Shown: positions 53,323 through 62,523 of the stretch, piece after piece | How positions within the stretch are numbered: position 1 is the first letter of the stretch | How the letters are laid out: every line of letters begins with the position of its first letter | Source: an uncultured Clostridia bacterium | GTDB taxonomy: Bacteria; Bacillota; Clostridia; Lachnospirales; Anaerotignaceae | Direction: 5' to 3' | DNA length: 63,820 nucleotides | Assembly: GCA_910587735.1 (NCBI GenBank) | Contig: CAJUNT010000012.1 | Location: 7,989 to 71,808, forward strand | Position numbers and translations under genes: made by a program | The notes under the pieces: model-generated | What the model was told of the DNA's origin: nothing | Database searches by the model: none | The model's input: the letters and a program-made list of their open reading frames with translations, nothing else

Positions 53323-54444
53323 ATGAAAGCACGCAGTATATTATTAACCATAGCAACACTCTTTTTACTTTATTGTTTATTATGCTTTCCACAAGCGCTT
53401 TTACAAAAATCAATACAAAGTGTTGATTTATGGTTTCATAATGTATTACCTTCACTATTTCCATTTTTAACAGCAACAGGTATTTTAATTCGCTTAGGTG
53501 TTGCGCATAAAATAGGGCATTTCTTTCAGCCTATTATGAAACCTTTATTTGGTATATCAGGTATTTGTGCCTTTCCTCTCATATTAGGTATGATTTCTGG
53601 TTATCCTTCTGGTGCTAAAATTACAGTTACACTTTGTCAAAAAAATGCACTTTCTCAAAAAGATGCACAAAGAATACTTTCTTTTTGCAACAATGCAGGA
53701 CCTCTTTTTGTTGTTGGCACAGTGGGAACTGCTTTTTTAAATCATCCAGCAATGGGCTACTATATACTTTTTTGTATATTTTCAGGTGCCTTACTTACAG
53801 GAATACTATTTCGCTTTTTTTATACAAATCAAAAAAATGATATTATTCCAAAATATCATTATACTATATCCCCTACGACAGAAACTACAGGCAAAATATT
53901 AGCAGATTCTGTATCAGATGCCATGGAAACCGTAACACAAATAGGGGGATTTATTATACTTTTTGGTGTCATAATAGAGTCACTTCATCAAACAGGTATC
54001 ATTACATATATTGCGAAATTACTTTCTGTTATACTGCCACTATCTATTTACGATATAGAGGGTATACTTGGGGGGATATTGGAAATGACAAATGGTGCTG
54101 CACTTTTAAGTCAATCCTCATCATCTATACAAATACAATTAACTTGCATTACAGCAATACTTTCATTTGGTGGGCTTTCTATATTAGCACAGACATTAGG
54201 CATATTATCACCTATTTCTGTATCCAGTGCAAAATATATATTTTCAAAATGTGTAAATAGTATTCTTTCTGCTTTTATATGCTATTTTTGTTATGCATTA
54301 TTTGAAAATAAATTAATAAAAGCGGTTTTTGCAAACTCTTTCGCTTCAAAAACCGCCTCATATTATTATATTTTTGTTTTTGGTATTCTTTTTTTATCAT
54401 TAGCATTATTACTGCTTTCTATAAATTATTTTTATCAAAAATAA
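53323..54444 (+). CDS. ylbJ: Sporulation integral membrane protein YlbJ
   Basis: YlbJ is a membrane protein needed for spore cortex formation in Bacillus. This 373-residue protein has about eight to nine hydrophobic segments and nucleoside-recognition (gate) motifs 'GMISGYPSGAKITVTLCQKN' and 'FCNNAGPLFVVGTVGTAFL'. AAGGAG precedes the ATG. Its last 40 codons contain a perfect 10-bp inverted repeat that looks like the terminator of the convergent coaD operon (54322-54356). It ends three bases from that operon. Confidence 0.9.
   Translation: MKARSILLTIATLFLLYCLLCFPQALLQKSIQSVDLWFHNVLPSLFPFLTATGILIRLGVAHKIGHFFQPIMKPLFGISGICAFPLILGMISGYPSGAKITVTLCQKNALSQKDAQRILSFCNNAGPLFVVGTVGTAFLNHPAMGYYILFCIFSGALLTGILFRFFYTNQKNDIIPKYHYTISPTTETTGKILADSVSDAMETVTQIGGFIILFGVIIESLHQTGIITYIAKLLSVILPLSIYDIEGILGGILEMTNGAALLSQSSSSIQIQLTCITAILSFGGLSILAQTLGILSPISVSSAKYIFSKCVNSILSAFICYFCYALFENKLIKAVFANSFASKTASYYYIFVFGILFLSLALLLLSINYFYQK
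54322..54356 (-). terminator. Terminator of the coaD operon inside the ylbJ coding region
   Basis: On the minus strand GCGGTTTTTG (54356-54347) and CAAAAACCGC (54331-54322) form a perfect 10-bp stem followed by TTTTATT. It lies inside the ylbJ 3' coding region, 90 bases beyond the coiled-coil gene. Confidence 0.75.
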
Positions 54445-54447
54445 TAG

Positions 54448-54951
54448 TTATCTGCCTAAACGTAATTCCTGTATATTTTCAGACAATACAGATAATGTAT
54501 CACCAAAATACTGGTCTGTCTTCATACTTTCATCATATACCACATTTTTAAGCTCTCGCAGTCTTTCCTGTGCAGAGCTTAACACATCTTCTGCATATTC
54601 CATAGCACTGACGCGCAATTCTTTTGATGTTTTTTTAGCATAATCCACAATTTCTGCTGCTTGTTCATGTGCCATTTTTGTTACTTCATTTTCATCTACC
54701 ATACGCTTTACACGTTCTTCTGCATTTTTTACAATTTCGTCTGCTTCTTTTTGGGCATCAATCAATATTTTATTACGTTCTTCAATGACCCATTTTGATT
54801 GTTTTAATTCATTAGGAAGTTTCATACGAATTTCTGTAATAATTTCATACAGTTCTTCCTTATCAACAGATACTCTATTACTAAAGGGTACTGCACGGCT
54901 ATTATCCAGTGTTTCTTCCAATTCATTCAGCAAATCTAAAACTGTTTCCAT
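54448..54951 (-). CDS. DivIVA/V-ATPase-H-like coiled-coil protein
   Basis: This 167-residue protein is mostly a charged coiled coil (about 55-150), with a short N-terminal helix. Phrases such as 'ILIDAQKEADEIVKNAEERV' recall DivIVA-type and V-type ATPase subunit H-like proteins that follow coaD in Lachnospiraceae. Its function is not established; a cell-pole or envelope role is a guess. GAGGG supports the ATG at 54951. The upstream coaD gene overlaps the spacing, so they form one operon. Confidence 0.75.
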   Translation of the reverse strand: METVLDLLNELEETLDNSRAVPFSNRVSVDKEELYEIITEIRMKLPNELKQSKWVIEERNKILIDAQKEADEIVKNAEERVKRMVDENEVTKMAHEQAAEIVDYAKKTSKELRVSAMEYAEDVLSSAQERLRELKNVVYDESMKTDQYFGDTLSVLSENIQELRLGR

Positions 54952-54962
54952 ATTGCATTCCC

Positions 54963-55442
54963 TCACTTCTTATATTTTTCTGCCACAAACTCTCTAATCT
55001 CCATAGGCACCATAAAATCAATATTACCTCCAAATACTGCAACTTCTTTTACATTTGTAGAACTAAGTGCCAAATGTTCCTCGTCTGCCGCCAAAAAAAT
55101 CGTTTCGATTGCTCCATACAATTTTCGATTGATTAAATACATTTGAAATTCCGCTGCAAAATCTATACTGTTTCGCAGTCCCCTAATTGCAATATTTGCA
55201 CCTATTTTTTTTGCAAAATCTACAAAAAGTCCTTGAAACGATGCAATTTCTACATTTTCGATATCTTTTGTAACAAGTTCTAAATGGTATTTTCTTTCTT
55301 CTACTGTAAATAATGCTTTTTTATTAGGATTTTCCAATATTGCTACAACCAAATGGTCTGTAATTGCTGCCGCTCTTTTAATAATATCAAGGTGTCCTAA
55401 TGTTACAGGGTCAAAACTGCCTGCATAAATTGCTTTTATCAT
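54963..55442 (-). CDS. coaD: Phosphopantetheine adenylyltransferase
   Basis: CoaD makes dephospho-CoA from 4'-phosphopantetheine and ATP in CoA synthesis. The 159-residue protein has 'AIYAGSFDPVTLGHLDIIKR' with the TxGH motif, 'RGLRNSIDFAAEFQMYLINR' and 'SSTNVKEVAVFGGNI'. GGAGG precedes the ATG, which overlaps the rsmD stop codon by four bases, so they are coupled. Confidence 0.97.
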   Translation of the reverse strand: MIKAIYAGSFDPVTLGHLDIIKRAAAITDHLVVAILENPNKKALFTVEERKYHLELVTKDIENVEIASFQGLFVDFAKKIGANIAIRGLRNSIDFAAEFQMYLINRKLYGAIETIFLAADEEHLALSSTNVKEVAVFGGNIDFMVPMEIREFVAEKYKK

Positions 55443-55999
55443 ATTTCACTTTCCTCCAACGCCAGAAATGTCATTACTGTCGTTTTATAACTTTTTTGTT
55501 TTATCACATATAAACCAGAAATATCATTTATATCTATTTCTGCACTTCTTTCCCATATCATATATCCTTTTTTGTTTAGTAAACCATATTCTACAATTTT
55601 TTTACATACTGATTCTGCTAATCCAGAAGTATAAGGCGGGTCTAAAAATATAATATCAAATTTTTGATTGTTTTGTTTTAATATATCAAGCGTTTCAAAT
55701 ACATCTTTTTGATATAAAATAGCATATTGCTTTAATTTTGTATGCTCTAAATTTGTTAATATCATATCATAAGCCGATTTTGATTTTTCCACAAAAACAC
55801 ATTCTGATGCGCCTCTGCTGAGTGCCTCAATACCAATCGCACCACTTCCTGAAAATAAATCTAAAAATTTACATTGTGGTAAATCAAATGCAATCATATT
55901 AAATAATGTTTCTTTGATACGGTCTGTGGTAGGTCTTGTTTGTAAACCTTCTATTGTTTTTAATTTATGTCCTTTTGCTTTTCCTGCAATGACACGCAT
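55439..55999 (-). CDS. rsmD: 16S rRNA (guanine966-N2)-methyltransferase
   Basis: RsmD methylates G966 of 16S rRNA. The 186-residue Rossmann-fold enzyme has 'MRVIAGKAKGHKLKTIEG', the SAM motif 'LDLFSGSGAIGIEALSRGA' and the catalytic 'DIIFLDPPYTSG'. AAAGGTG precedes the ATG. It is followed directly by coaD with a four-base overlap, the standard arrangement. Confidence 0.95.
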   Translation of the reverse strand: MRVIAGKAKGHKLKTIEGLQTRPTTDRIKETLFNMIAFDLPQCKFLDLFSGSGAIGIEALSRGASECVFVEKSKSAYDMILTNLEHTKLKQYAILYQKDVFETLDILKQNNQKFDIIFLDPPYTSGLAESVCKKIVEYGLLNKKGYMIWERSAEIDINDISGLYVIKQKSYKTTVMTFLALEESEI

Positions 56000-56172
56000 A
56001 TTTTGTCACACCTTTTTACAAAATGTTTGCCTTTTCATCATATAAATAAGCGTTTTTTGTATTTTCTACATCTTTAGAGTATAGCAAAGAATATATAAAA
56101 AAACAATAATAAATGTTTTACAAAAAAATATTATATTTCATTTCATACAGTTTTTTTGTTATTTTTATTATT

Positions 56173-58212
56173 TTATATAGATAACTGTTCATTTTGCCAT
56201 AAAGCAGTTACTTTTTGTTTCATATCCTCATGTATAGCAAGTTCTAAATGTCTATCCTTTTGTAGCATTTCTTCTGCTGCACTTTGTGCCTCTTTCAATA
56301 TTGCCATATCTTTATATAAATTACCAATTTTCAATTCAGGTAGTCCATGTTGTTTTGTTCCAAAAAACTCTCCTGGACCTCTTAATTGTAAATCCATTTC
56401 AGAAATTACAAAGCCATCAGAAGATTTTTGCATAACATTCATTCTTTGTTTTGCTATTTTATTTTTTCCTTCATTTATCAGTATACAATAAGATTTTTCG
56501 CTTCCTCTTCCTACTCTGCCTCGTAATTGGTGCAGTTGAGCTAATCCAAAGCGTTCTGCATTTTCAATTAGCATAATCACAGCATTAGGTACATTAATAC
56601 CAACTTCTATTACTGTTGTAGAAACGAGTACATCAATTTCACCATTTGAAAAACTTTGCATAATTTCCTGTTTTTGTTTGGATTTCATTTTTCCATGCAC
56701 ACAGACAACTCTATACTCTTTTAATTGATTTTGCTGTAATGATTCTGTATAAGAAAGCACTGATTGCACTTCCATTTTTTCATTTTCTTCTATCATAGGA
56801 CATATAATATAAGTTTGTAAACCCATATCAGCGTGTTTTTTAATAAAATGATATATCCTCTCTCTGTATGATGGTGTAACAGCAATGGTATCAATTTTTT
56901 TTCTGTTAGGTGGAAGTTCATCAATAATAGAAATATCCAAATCTCCATATAATATCAAAGCAAGTGTTCTAGGTATAGGTGTTGCTGTCATAACAAGCAC
57001 ATGAGGATTTTCCCCTTTTTCAGACAATGCGCCTCTTTGTCTTACACCAAAGCGATGCTGTTCATCTGTAATCACAAGAGCCAATTTTGAAAACACAACA
57101 TCTTTTTGTATGACTGCGTGTGTACCCAATATCATATTTGCTTCTCCTGACGCAATCTGTTGTAATACTTCTTTTTTTTGTTTTGCTGTCAATGAACCAG
57201 AAAGAAGTACGGTTTTAATACCTAAATGCTCAAACATTTCACAAAAATACTGATAATGCTGTTCTGCCAAAACTTCTGTTGGTACCATCAATGCAACTTG
57301 ATAGCCATTTTGTATTGTCCAGTAAGCGATTGTCATAGCAACAGCAGTTTTACCGCTTCCGACATCTCCCTGTACAAGTCGATTCATCACTTTACCTTCT
57401 ATCATATCTTTTTCAATTTCTAATATGACATTTTTTTGTGCATTTGTCATAGTAAAAGGGAATTTTTTTTCAAACTCCGATATGACATACTGTTTTTGTA
57501 GTATAATGCCCTTTTTTCCTTGTTGCAATGTTTGTTTCATTAAAAGCAATCCTAATTGTAATAAAAAAAATTCTTCAAAAACAAGCCGTCTTCTTGCTAA
57601 AAAAAAATTTTGCTGTGTTTCAGGAAAATGTATATTTTCTATTGCAAAATTACGTTCACATATCAAATATTGTTTTCTCAGCCAATGAGGCAAACACTCC
57701 TTTAATTGTCCCTTTGTTCTGTAAATGACATCTCCTATCATTTTTCTCCATATTTTTTGAGATAAACCATTTACAGAAGGATAAATTGGTACAATTTTAT
57801 TCATTGCAATATCTGCTTTTTCATATTCTGGAGAAGATACTTCTAATTTGCCATATTTTTTTTGTAGTTTTCCTTTAAACAAATATTCTGTTTTTTCAAT
57901 AAAAGCCTTTTTCATATATATTTGATTGTACCAAACAGCAAAAACACTCCCTGTTTCATCATACAATTTTACACGAGTAAATGTCATATTTTTGATACGT
58001 ATAGTTTCTCCTTCTCCTTTTGCGCAAGCAATAAATGTATTTTCTTCATTTAATACTAAATCTTTTATTTTGCAAACATGACTTCTATCATCATATTCTC
58101 TAGGAAAATGCGTCAACAAATCCTCCACAGTAAATATACCCATACCATTCAATTTTTTTGCCCTTTGCTGCCCTATATTAGGCAGTTCCAAAATAGGACA
58201 ACTTAAATCCAT
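56173..58212 (-). CDS. recG: ATP-dependent DNA helicase RecG
   Basis: RecG drives branch migration at stalled forks and Holliday junctions. The 679-residue protein has an N-terminal wedge (OB-fold) domain and the helicase core: 'RLVQGDVGSGKTAVAMTIAY' (Walker A), 'LVITDEQHRFGVRQRGALSE' (DExH), 'MTATPIPRTLALILYGDLD', 'VSTTVIEVGINVPNAVIMLI' and 'LAQLHQLRGRVGRG'. AGGAG supports the ATG at 58212; a GTG four codons earlier overlaps that site. It follows fakA and a terminator. Confidence 0.96.
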   Translation of the reverse strand: MDLSCPILELPNIGQQRAKKLNGMGIFTVEDLLTHFPREYDDRSHVCKIKDLVLNEENTFIACAKGEGETIRIKNMTFTRVKLYDETGSVFAVWYNQIYMKKAFIEKTEYLFKGKLQKKYGKLEVSSPEYEKADIAMNKIVPIYPSVNGLSQKIWRKMIGDVIYRTKGQLKECLPHWLRKQYLICERNFAIENIHFPETQQNFFLARRRLVFEEFFLLQLGLLLMKQTLQQGKKGIILQKQYVISEFEKKFPFTMTNAQKNVILEIEKDMIEGKVMNRLVQGDVGSGKTAVAMTIAYWTIQNGYQVALMVPTEVLAEQHYQYFCEMFEHLGIKTVLLSGSLTAKQKKEVLQQIASGEANMILGTHAVIQKDVVFSKLALVITDEQHRFGVRQRGALSEKGENPHVLVMTATPIPRTLALILYGDLDISIIDELPPNRKKIDTIAVTPSYRERIYHFIKKHADMGLQTYIICPMIEENEKMEVQSVLSYTESLQQNQLKEYRVVCVHGKMKSKQKQEIMQSFSNGEIDVLVSTTVIEVGINVPNAVIMLIENAERFGLAQLHQLRGRVGRGSEKSYCILINEGKNKIAKQRMNVMQKSSDGFVISEMDLQLRGPGEFFGTKQHGLPELKIGNLYKDMAILKEAQSAAEEMLQKDRHLELAIHEDMKQKVTALWQNEQLSI

Positions 58213-58292
58213 ATTTTTACACACTCCTAAATTTTATTTTACAATACTATTCAAATTTTAATTCACTTTTCATTTATTATGCTGATTCTTCC

Positions 58293-58343
58293 ATAAAAAA
58301 AGCGTCATAAAAAAACGTAATCGTTCTTTCATAACGCTCTTTT
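58293..58343 (-). terminator. Rho-independent terminator of the asp23-fakA operon
   Basis: On the minus strand AGCGTTATGA and a complementary TATGACGCT arm pair (with G-U) and end in TTTTTTTAT, just after the fakA stop codon. Confidence 0.75.
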
Positions 58344-58348
58344 ATTAT

Positions 58349-60001
58349 TTACTCTGCTGCAATAATATAATAATATAAAGGTTGTCCACCTCTTTGCAGT
58401 TCCACATCACAATCTGGGAAATGATTTTCTGCATACATTTTCACTTTTTCTGCTTGTTGCTGTGTAACATCTGCACCATAATAAATACTGATCACTTCTG
58501 CATATTCTGTTACAATTTTATTAAGTAATTCCTGCGCACATTCTTCTGGGTTTTCTGATATTACAGAAATTGTATCTTCCTGCATACCAATAATATCCCC
58601 TTGTTTTATATTTTTTCCATCAAATACAGTTTCTCTTACCGCATATGTGACATTTGCAGAAACTACATTTTTCATGCTTTCCATCATATCCTGTTTGATT
58701 TGTTCTGGTTGTTTTTCTGTTATATTGAGCATTGCTGTAATGCCTTGTGGTATTGTTTTAGAAGGTATTACAAGCACTTTTTTATTTTCTGTTAATTTTG
58801 CCGCTTGTTCTCCTGCTAATATAATATTTTTATTATTAGGCAATACAAAAACCGCTTTTGCATTTACTTTTTCAATCGCATTTAATATATCTTCTGTGCT
58901 GGGGTTCATTGTCTGTCCCCCTTGTATTACTTCATCTGCACCTAAATTTTGAAATATTTCCGCTAATCCATCTCCTGAAGAAATTGCCACAAAACCTATC
59001 TCTTTTATTTCTTGTGTTTTCTGTTCTGTTTGTTCTGTATACTGTTTTTGAGAATTTGTAAAATCAATGCGGTTTGTATGTTGTTGACGCATATTATCAA
59101 TTTTTAATCCGCTCAATTCTCCTAATGTCAAAGCCTTTTCCAGTGCAAGCCCTGGGTGGTCAGTATGCACGTGTATTTTGATTAAATCGTCATCACTAAC
59201 ACACACAATAGAATCCCCTATTGTAGCAAGATATGTTTTTAAATTTTGCACTATTTTTTCTTCTGCATTTTTTAAAAGTATAAAAAATTCTGTGCAATAG
59301 CCAAATGTAATACTTGTATTTTCTACTGAAGCAAGAAAATTTTCATGAGGTGTTTGCACATCTTCTTCTATTTTAATCACATCAATACTATTTCTGCTTT
59401 GTAAAGCACCCTCCAGCAAATAAAGCAGTCCTTTTCCTCCAGCGTCCACAACACCTGCTTGTTTTAATACAGCAAGCATTTCTGTTGTTTGCAAAAGCAT
59501 AGCATTACCATCTTCTATTATTTTTTGTAAAAATACATCAATATCCTCTGTTGTTTCTGCTGCTTTTAATGCGCTTTCTGCACACGCTTTTGCTACAGTT
59601 AATATTGTACCCTCTTTGGGCTTCATAACTGCCTTATATGCCGTTTTTACAGCCTGTTGCAATGCTTGTGCGATTTCCTTTGTATTTGCTTCTTCCAGTC
59701 CTTGTAATCCCTTTGCAAAGCCTCTCAATATTTGAGAAGTAATCACACCAGAATTTCCTCTTGCGCCACGCAAAGCACCGTTTGAAATTGCCTTTGCTAC
59801 TTCACTTACAGAAAGAGAATTTACTTTTTCCCCTTCCTTTGCTGCTGCAAGTGCTGTTAATGACATATTTGTACCCGTGTCGCCATCTGGTACGGGAAAT
59901 ACATTGAGTGCATCTACAATATGCTTATTTTCATTTAGACGGTTTGCTCCTGCAATCATCATTTTTTTGAGTATCAAACCATTTAATTTTGTTAATGCCA
60001 C
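58349..60001 (-). CDS. fakA: DAK2-domain fatty acid kinase subunit A (FakA/YloV-like)
   Basis: FakA phosphorylates fatty acids that are bound to a FakB carrier, feeding them to PlsX-dependent phospholipid synthesis. The 550-residue protein has an N-terminal DhaL domain with 'NVFPVPDGDTGTNMSLTALA' and 'GARGNSGVITSQILRGFAKG' binding ATP and Mg2+, a middle domain with 'DDLIKIHVHTDHPGLALEKA', and a C-terminal part like DegV. The start is a GTG at 60001 with AGGAGG eight bases before it. It follows an Asp23-family gene by 19 bases, as is common. Confidence 0.9.
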   Translation of the reverse strand: MALTKLNGLILKKMMIAGANRLNENKHIVDALNVFPVPDGDTGTNMSLTALAAAKEGEKVNSLSVSEVAKAISNGALRGARGNSGVITSQILRGFAKGLQGLEEANTKEIAQALQQAVKTAYKAVMKPKEGTILTVAKACAESALKAAETTEDIDVFLQKIIEDGNAMLLQTTEMLAVLKQAGVVDAGGKGLLYLLEGALQSRNSIDVIKIEEDVQTPHENFLASVENTSITFGYCTEFFILLKNAEEKIVQNLKTYLATIGDSIVCVSDDDLIKIHVHTDHPGLALEKALTLGELSGLKIDNMRQQHTNRIDFTNSQKQYTEQTEQKTQEIKEIGFVAISSGDGLAEIFQNLGADEVIQGGQTMNPSTEDILNAIEKVNAKAVFVLPNNKNIILAGEQAAKLTENKKVLVIPSKTIPQGITAMLNITEKQPEQIKQDMMESMKNVVSANVTYAVRETVFDGKNIKQGDIIGMQEDTISVISENPEECAQELLNKIVTEYAEVISIYYGADVTQQQAEKVKMYAENHFPDCDVELQRGGQPLYYYIIAAE

Positions 60002-60020
60002 TTTGCTTTCCTCCTCTATA

Positions 60021-60377
60021 TCAGCTGTCTACACGAACACCGTCTACAAATATATTGATGCCCTCTACTTTTAATCCTGCATATTCTTCTACTTTATATT
60101 TTACAGTGCTTATAATATTGTTTGCAATCACAGAAATATTTGTACCATATTCTACAATAATATGAAATTCCAAATTGATTTTATTTTCATTGATTGTCAT
60201 TTTAATTCCTTTTGTCAAACTTTCTAATTTTAAAAGCTGTACAAGCCCATCTTTTACATTTTTTGCTGCCATACCTACAATACCATAGCAATCCAAAGCA
60301 GCATAACCTGCAATTCTTGCAATTACTTCATCATCTATTGTAATCACGCCATATTCATTTTCTAATTTTGCAGTCAT
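60021..60377 (-). CDS. Asp23/Gls24 family envelope stress protein
   Basis: This 118-residue protein has the family's alpha/beta repeat, with 'GVITIDDEVIARIAGYAALD' and 'VEYGTNISVIANNIISTVKY'. Such proteins form membrane-near assemblies linked to envelope stress and sit before fakA in many Firmicutes. GGGAGG precedes the ATG. The gene is co-transcribed with fakA and divergent from rpmB. Confidence 0.92.
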   Translation of the reverse strand: MTAKLENEYGVITIDDEVIARIAGYAALDCYGIVGMAAKNVKDGLVQLLKLESLTKGIKMTINENKINLEFHIIVEYGTNISVIANNIISTVKYKVEEYAGLKVEGINIFVDGVRVDS

Positions 60378-60639
60378 AATGTTTCAGCCTCCCGAAAAAT
60401 ATTACCATAATAGTTATGATACAAATATAATTTAGTATACCATTAAATATTATTTTTTTGAATGGAAAATACAAAAAAATTTTAGTAACAGCCTATTTTT
60501 TTCATAATGATTGATAAATATTTTATGATATGTTTCATATTTATTTGTCAACTATTCTGTAAAAAAGAATATTTTATGACAAACTTTACCATATTTTATG
60601 ATATTATAAAAAATATTTTTAAATAACATAATATACTTG

Positions 60640-60668
60640 TTGCAAAAAATATCGTTTTCTGATAAAAT
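60640..60668 (+). promoter_or_regulatory. SigA-type promoter of rpmB
   Basis: TTGCAA (60640-60645) and TAAAAT (60663-60668) are 17 bases apart, about 43 bases before the rpmB start. The 333-base gap between the divergent asp23 and rpmB genes is otherwise AT-rich and empty. Confidence 0.7.
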
Positions 60669-60710
60669 ACTTTTGTTGTGTCACATAAGCAGGCAAGGAG
60701 GTGCGTAACA

Positions 60711-60911
60711 ATGGCTAAATGTGAGATTTGTGAAAAAGGCCAAATGAAAGGTCATAGAATCAGTATTAACCGTAGTCAGGTTAGTAGACGTGCAAACAGA
60801 AAATGGAAACCTAATGTAAAAAAGGTGAAAATCATTGATAACGGAACAGTAAAATCTATATACATCTGCACAAGATGTCTTCGTTCCAATAAAGTAACAC
60901 GTGCAATATAA
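60711..60911 (+). CDS. rpmB: 50S ribosomal protein L28
   Basis: L28 belongs to the large ribosomal subunit. This 66-residue protein has 'MAKCEICEKGQMKGHRISIN' with a CxxC pair, and 'YICTRCLRSNKVTRAI' with a second CxxC, so it is the zinc-binding form. AAGGAGG lies before the ATG at 60711; an in-frame upstream start is not needed. It stands alone on the plus strand, divergent from asp23, with its own promoter and terminator. Confidence 0.96.
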   Translation: MAKCEICEKGQMKGHRISINRSQVSRRANRKWKPNVKKVKIIDNGTVKSIYICTRCLRSNKVTRAI

Positions 60912-60924
60912 TAAACATAAATAT

Positions 60925-60970
60925 GAATCATTCTAACTGTTTTTAACAGACGGAATGATTCATTTATTTT
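60925..60970 (+). terminator. Rho-independent terminator of rpmB
   Basis: GAATCATTC (60925-60933) and GAATGATTC (60953-60961) with an inner CTGTTTTTAACAG hairpin are followed by ATTTATTTTTT. Confidence 0.8.
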
Positions 60971-60973
60971 TTA

Positions 60974-61138
60974 TCAGCAATCAGAAAATAATAAAAATCC
61001 TCCAGTAGCAACCAATATCACTGCTACAATAAATCCCCACCAAGGTATAATTAATACAATTAGCATACCACACCCACCAGAAAATAACGTCAGCCCAAGC
61101 AGACGTTTTTGAGGCACACCACCAAATCGTCTGCCCAT
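60974..61138 (-). CDS. Small two-helix membrane protein
   Basis: This 54-residue protein starts MGRRFGGVPQKRLLG and has one or two hydrophobic segments, with 'LIVLIIPWWGFIVAVILVAT' in the middle and FSDC at the end. The PWWGF motif between two helices recalls small conserved proteins next to thiN in Lachnospiraceae. GGGGTGG lies four bases before the ATG. A longer frame overlapping it on the same strand is a shadow. The function is unknown. Confidence 0.6.
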   Translation of the reverse strand: MGRRFGGVPQKRLLGLTLFSGGCGMLIVLIIPWWGFIVAVILVATGGFLLFSDC

Positions 61139-61217
61139 ATATCCACCCCATTTTATATTTTTTAATCACACTATTTATATATTATGCAAAAAATATAAAA
61201 TATTGCTTTTCCATATA

Positions 61218-61856
61218 TTAATCTTTTGAACGTATTACAAATAAATATCCTGTTTTGATAGAAATTCTACATTGATTTTGCATCATAACATTACTCACGG
61301 CAACAATATCATCATCTATTGTTAATGTATGGTCTGTCAAGGGATAGGCAAAGCCTTCCAATGTAATGCCTGTTACTTCCATAGAAAGAGGAATGGTAGA
61401 AACCAATTCCCCTTTTTCTCCTTCTAAAACAATATCTTTATCAATCAATTCTACACAATTTTTTTCATCAACAATCATTGCTTTTATACCTTTTTTTAAA
61501 AGTTTTAAAAGTAAATGAGCATTTGCCAATGTATGGTCAAAGCGACTTCCTATTCCTCCAAATATGACAATGTTATCTGCGCCTAATTTTACAGCAAAAT
61601 CCAGTCCTAATTCCATATCTGTTTCATCTTTTTGAGTAGGAAATGTTTTAATGGTAATACCCATATTTTTATAATATTCCAAATCTTCTTTTTGGCAGGA
61701 ATCAAAATCTCCTAATATATAATCTGGTACAATGCCTAATACTCTTGTGTGCCTAATGCCACTATCACAGCACAATATAACATCTGCATTTTCTATATAT
61801 TTTTTACAAAAATCATACTGTTTTATTTCTGCTCCTGCAAATAATATTACTTTCAT
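61218..61856 (-). CDS. thiN: Thiamine diphosphokinase
   Basis: ThiN (YloS) makes thiamine diphosphate from thiamine and ATP. The 212-residue protein has 'ILCCDSGIRHTRVLGIVPDY' and 'ILGDFDSCQKEDLEYYKNMG', the GDFDS motif binding Mg-ATP, and 'QKDETDMELGLDFAVKLGAD', followed by 'IFGGIGSRFDHTLANAHLLL'. GGAG precedes the ATG. The ATG overlaps the rpe stop codon by four bases, so it is coupled to rpe. Confidence 0.93.
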   Translation of the reverse strand: MKVILFAGAEIKQYDFCKKYIENADVILCCDSGIRHTRVLGIVPDYILGDFDSCQKEDLEYYKNMGITIKTFPTQKDETDMELGLDFAVKLGADNIVIFGGIGSRFDHTLANAHLLLKLLKKGIKAMIVDEKNCVELIDKDIVLEGEKGELVSTIPLSMEVTGITLEGFAYPLTDHTLTIDDDIVAVSNVMMQNQCRISIKTGYLFVIRSKD

Positions 61857-62521
61857 TTTGTTTTCTCCTGCAATATATCCAAAAATTCTCTTGTTCTTTT
61901 TTCAATATTCTCAGCACCAAATATAGCAGAGCCAGCCACAATTACATTGACTCCTGTATCCAATATTTCTTTTACATTATTCATATTGACACCACCATCT
62001 ATTTCAATATCAAATGAAAGATTTTTTTGTTTTCTTATTTCCACTAATTCTTTTACTTTGCTCATTTTTTCAGCCATAAATTTTTGTCCGCCGAATCCAG
62101 GCTCTACTGTCATAATCAGCACCATATCCACTTTTTCTAAATACGACACAATTCTGGATACAGGGGTATCTGGTTTAATTGTAATTCCAGTTTTTGCGCC
62201 CATACTTTTTATTTTATCCAGTGTACCATCTGGGTCTTCTGTTGCTTCTACATGAAAATTGATAATGTCTGCTCCTGCATTGCGGAATGCTTCCACATAG
62301 CGCTCTGGTTCTACAATCATTAAATGCACATCAAACACTAAATTAGAATTTTTTCTAATACTTTGTATCACAGGAATGCCAAATGATATATTAGGTACAA
62401 ATATGCCGTCCATAACATCTAAATGAATATACTGCGCACCACCTTTTTCTATTTGTTCCAACTGTTGTCCAACTTTTGTAAAATCTGCTGCCAGTAATGA
62501 AGGTGATAATATATTTTCCAT
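61853..62521 (-). CDS. rpe: Ribulose-phosphate 3-epimerase
   Basis: Rpe interconverts ribulose 5-phosphate and xylulose 5-phosphate in the pentose phosphate pathway. The 222-residue TIM-barrel enzyme starts 'ILSPSLLAADFTKVGQQLEQ' and has 'GAQYIHLDVMDGIFVPNISF', 'VDMVLIMTVEPGFGGQKFMA' and 'FDIEIDGGVNMNNVKEILDT', which contain the metal-binding His/Asp residues. AAAGGA precedes the ATG. It lies two bases after rsgA and overlaps thiN, a common order. Confidence 0.97.
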   Translation of the reverse strand: MENILSPSLLAADFTKVGQQLEQIEKGGAQYIHLDVMDGIFVPNISFGIPVIQSIRKNSNLVFDVHLMIVEPERYVEAFRNAGADIINFHVEATEDPDGTLDKIKSMGAKTGITIKPDTPVSRIVSYLEKVDMVLIMTVEPGFGGQKFMAEKMSKVKELVEIRKQKNLSFDIEIDGGVNMNNVKEILDTGVNVIVAGSAIFGAENIEKRTREFLDILQEKTK

Positions 62522-62523
62522 AA

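Noticed and set aside
60981..61169. 62-codon frame downstream of thiN
   Set aside because: It lies in another frame over the 54-residue membrane protein, which has the better start and a sensible helix pattern.
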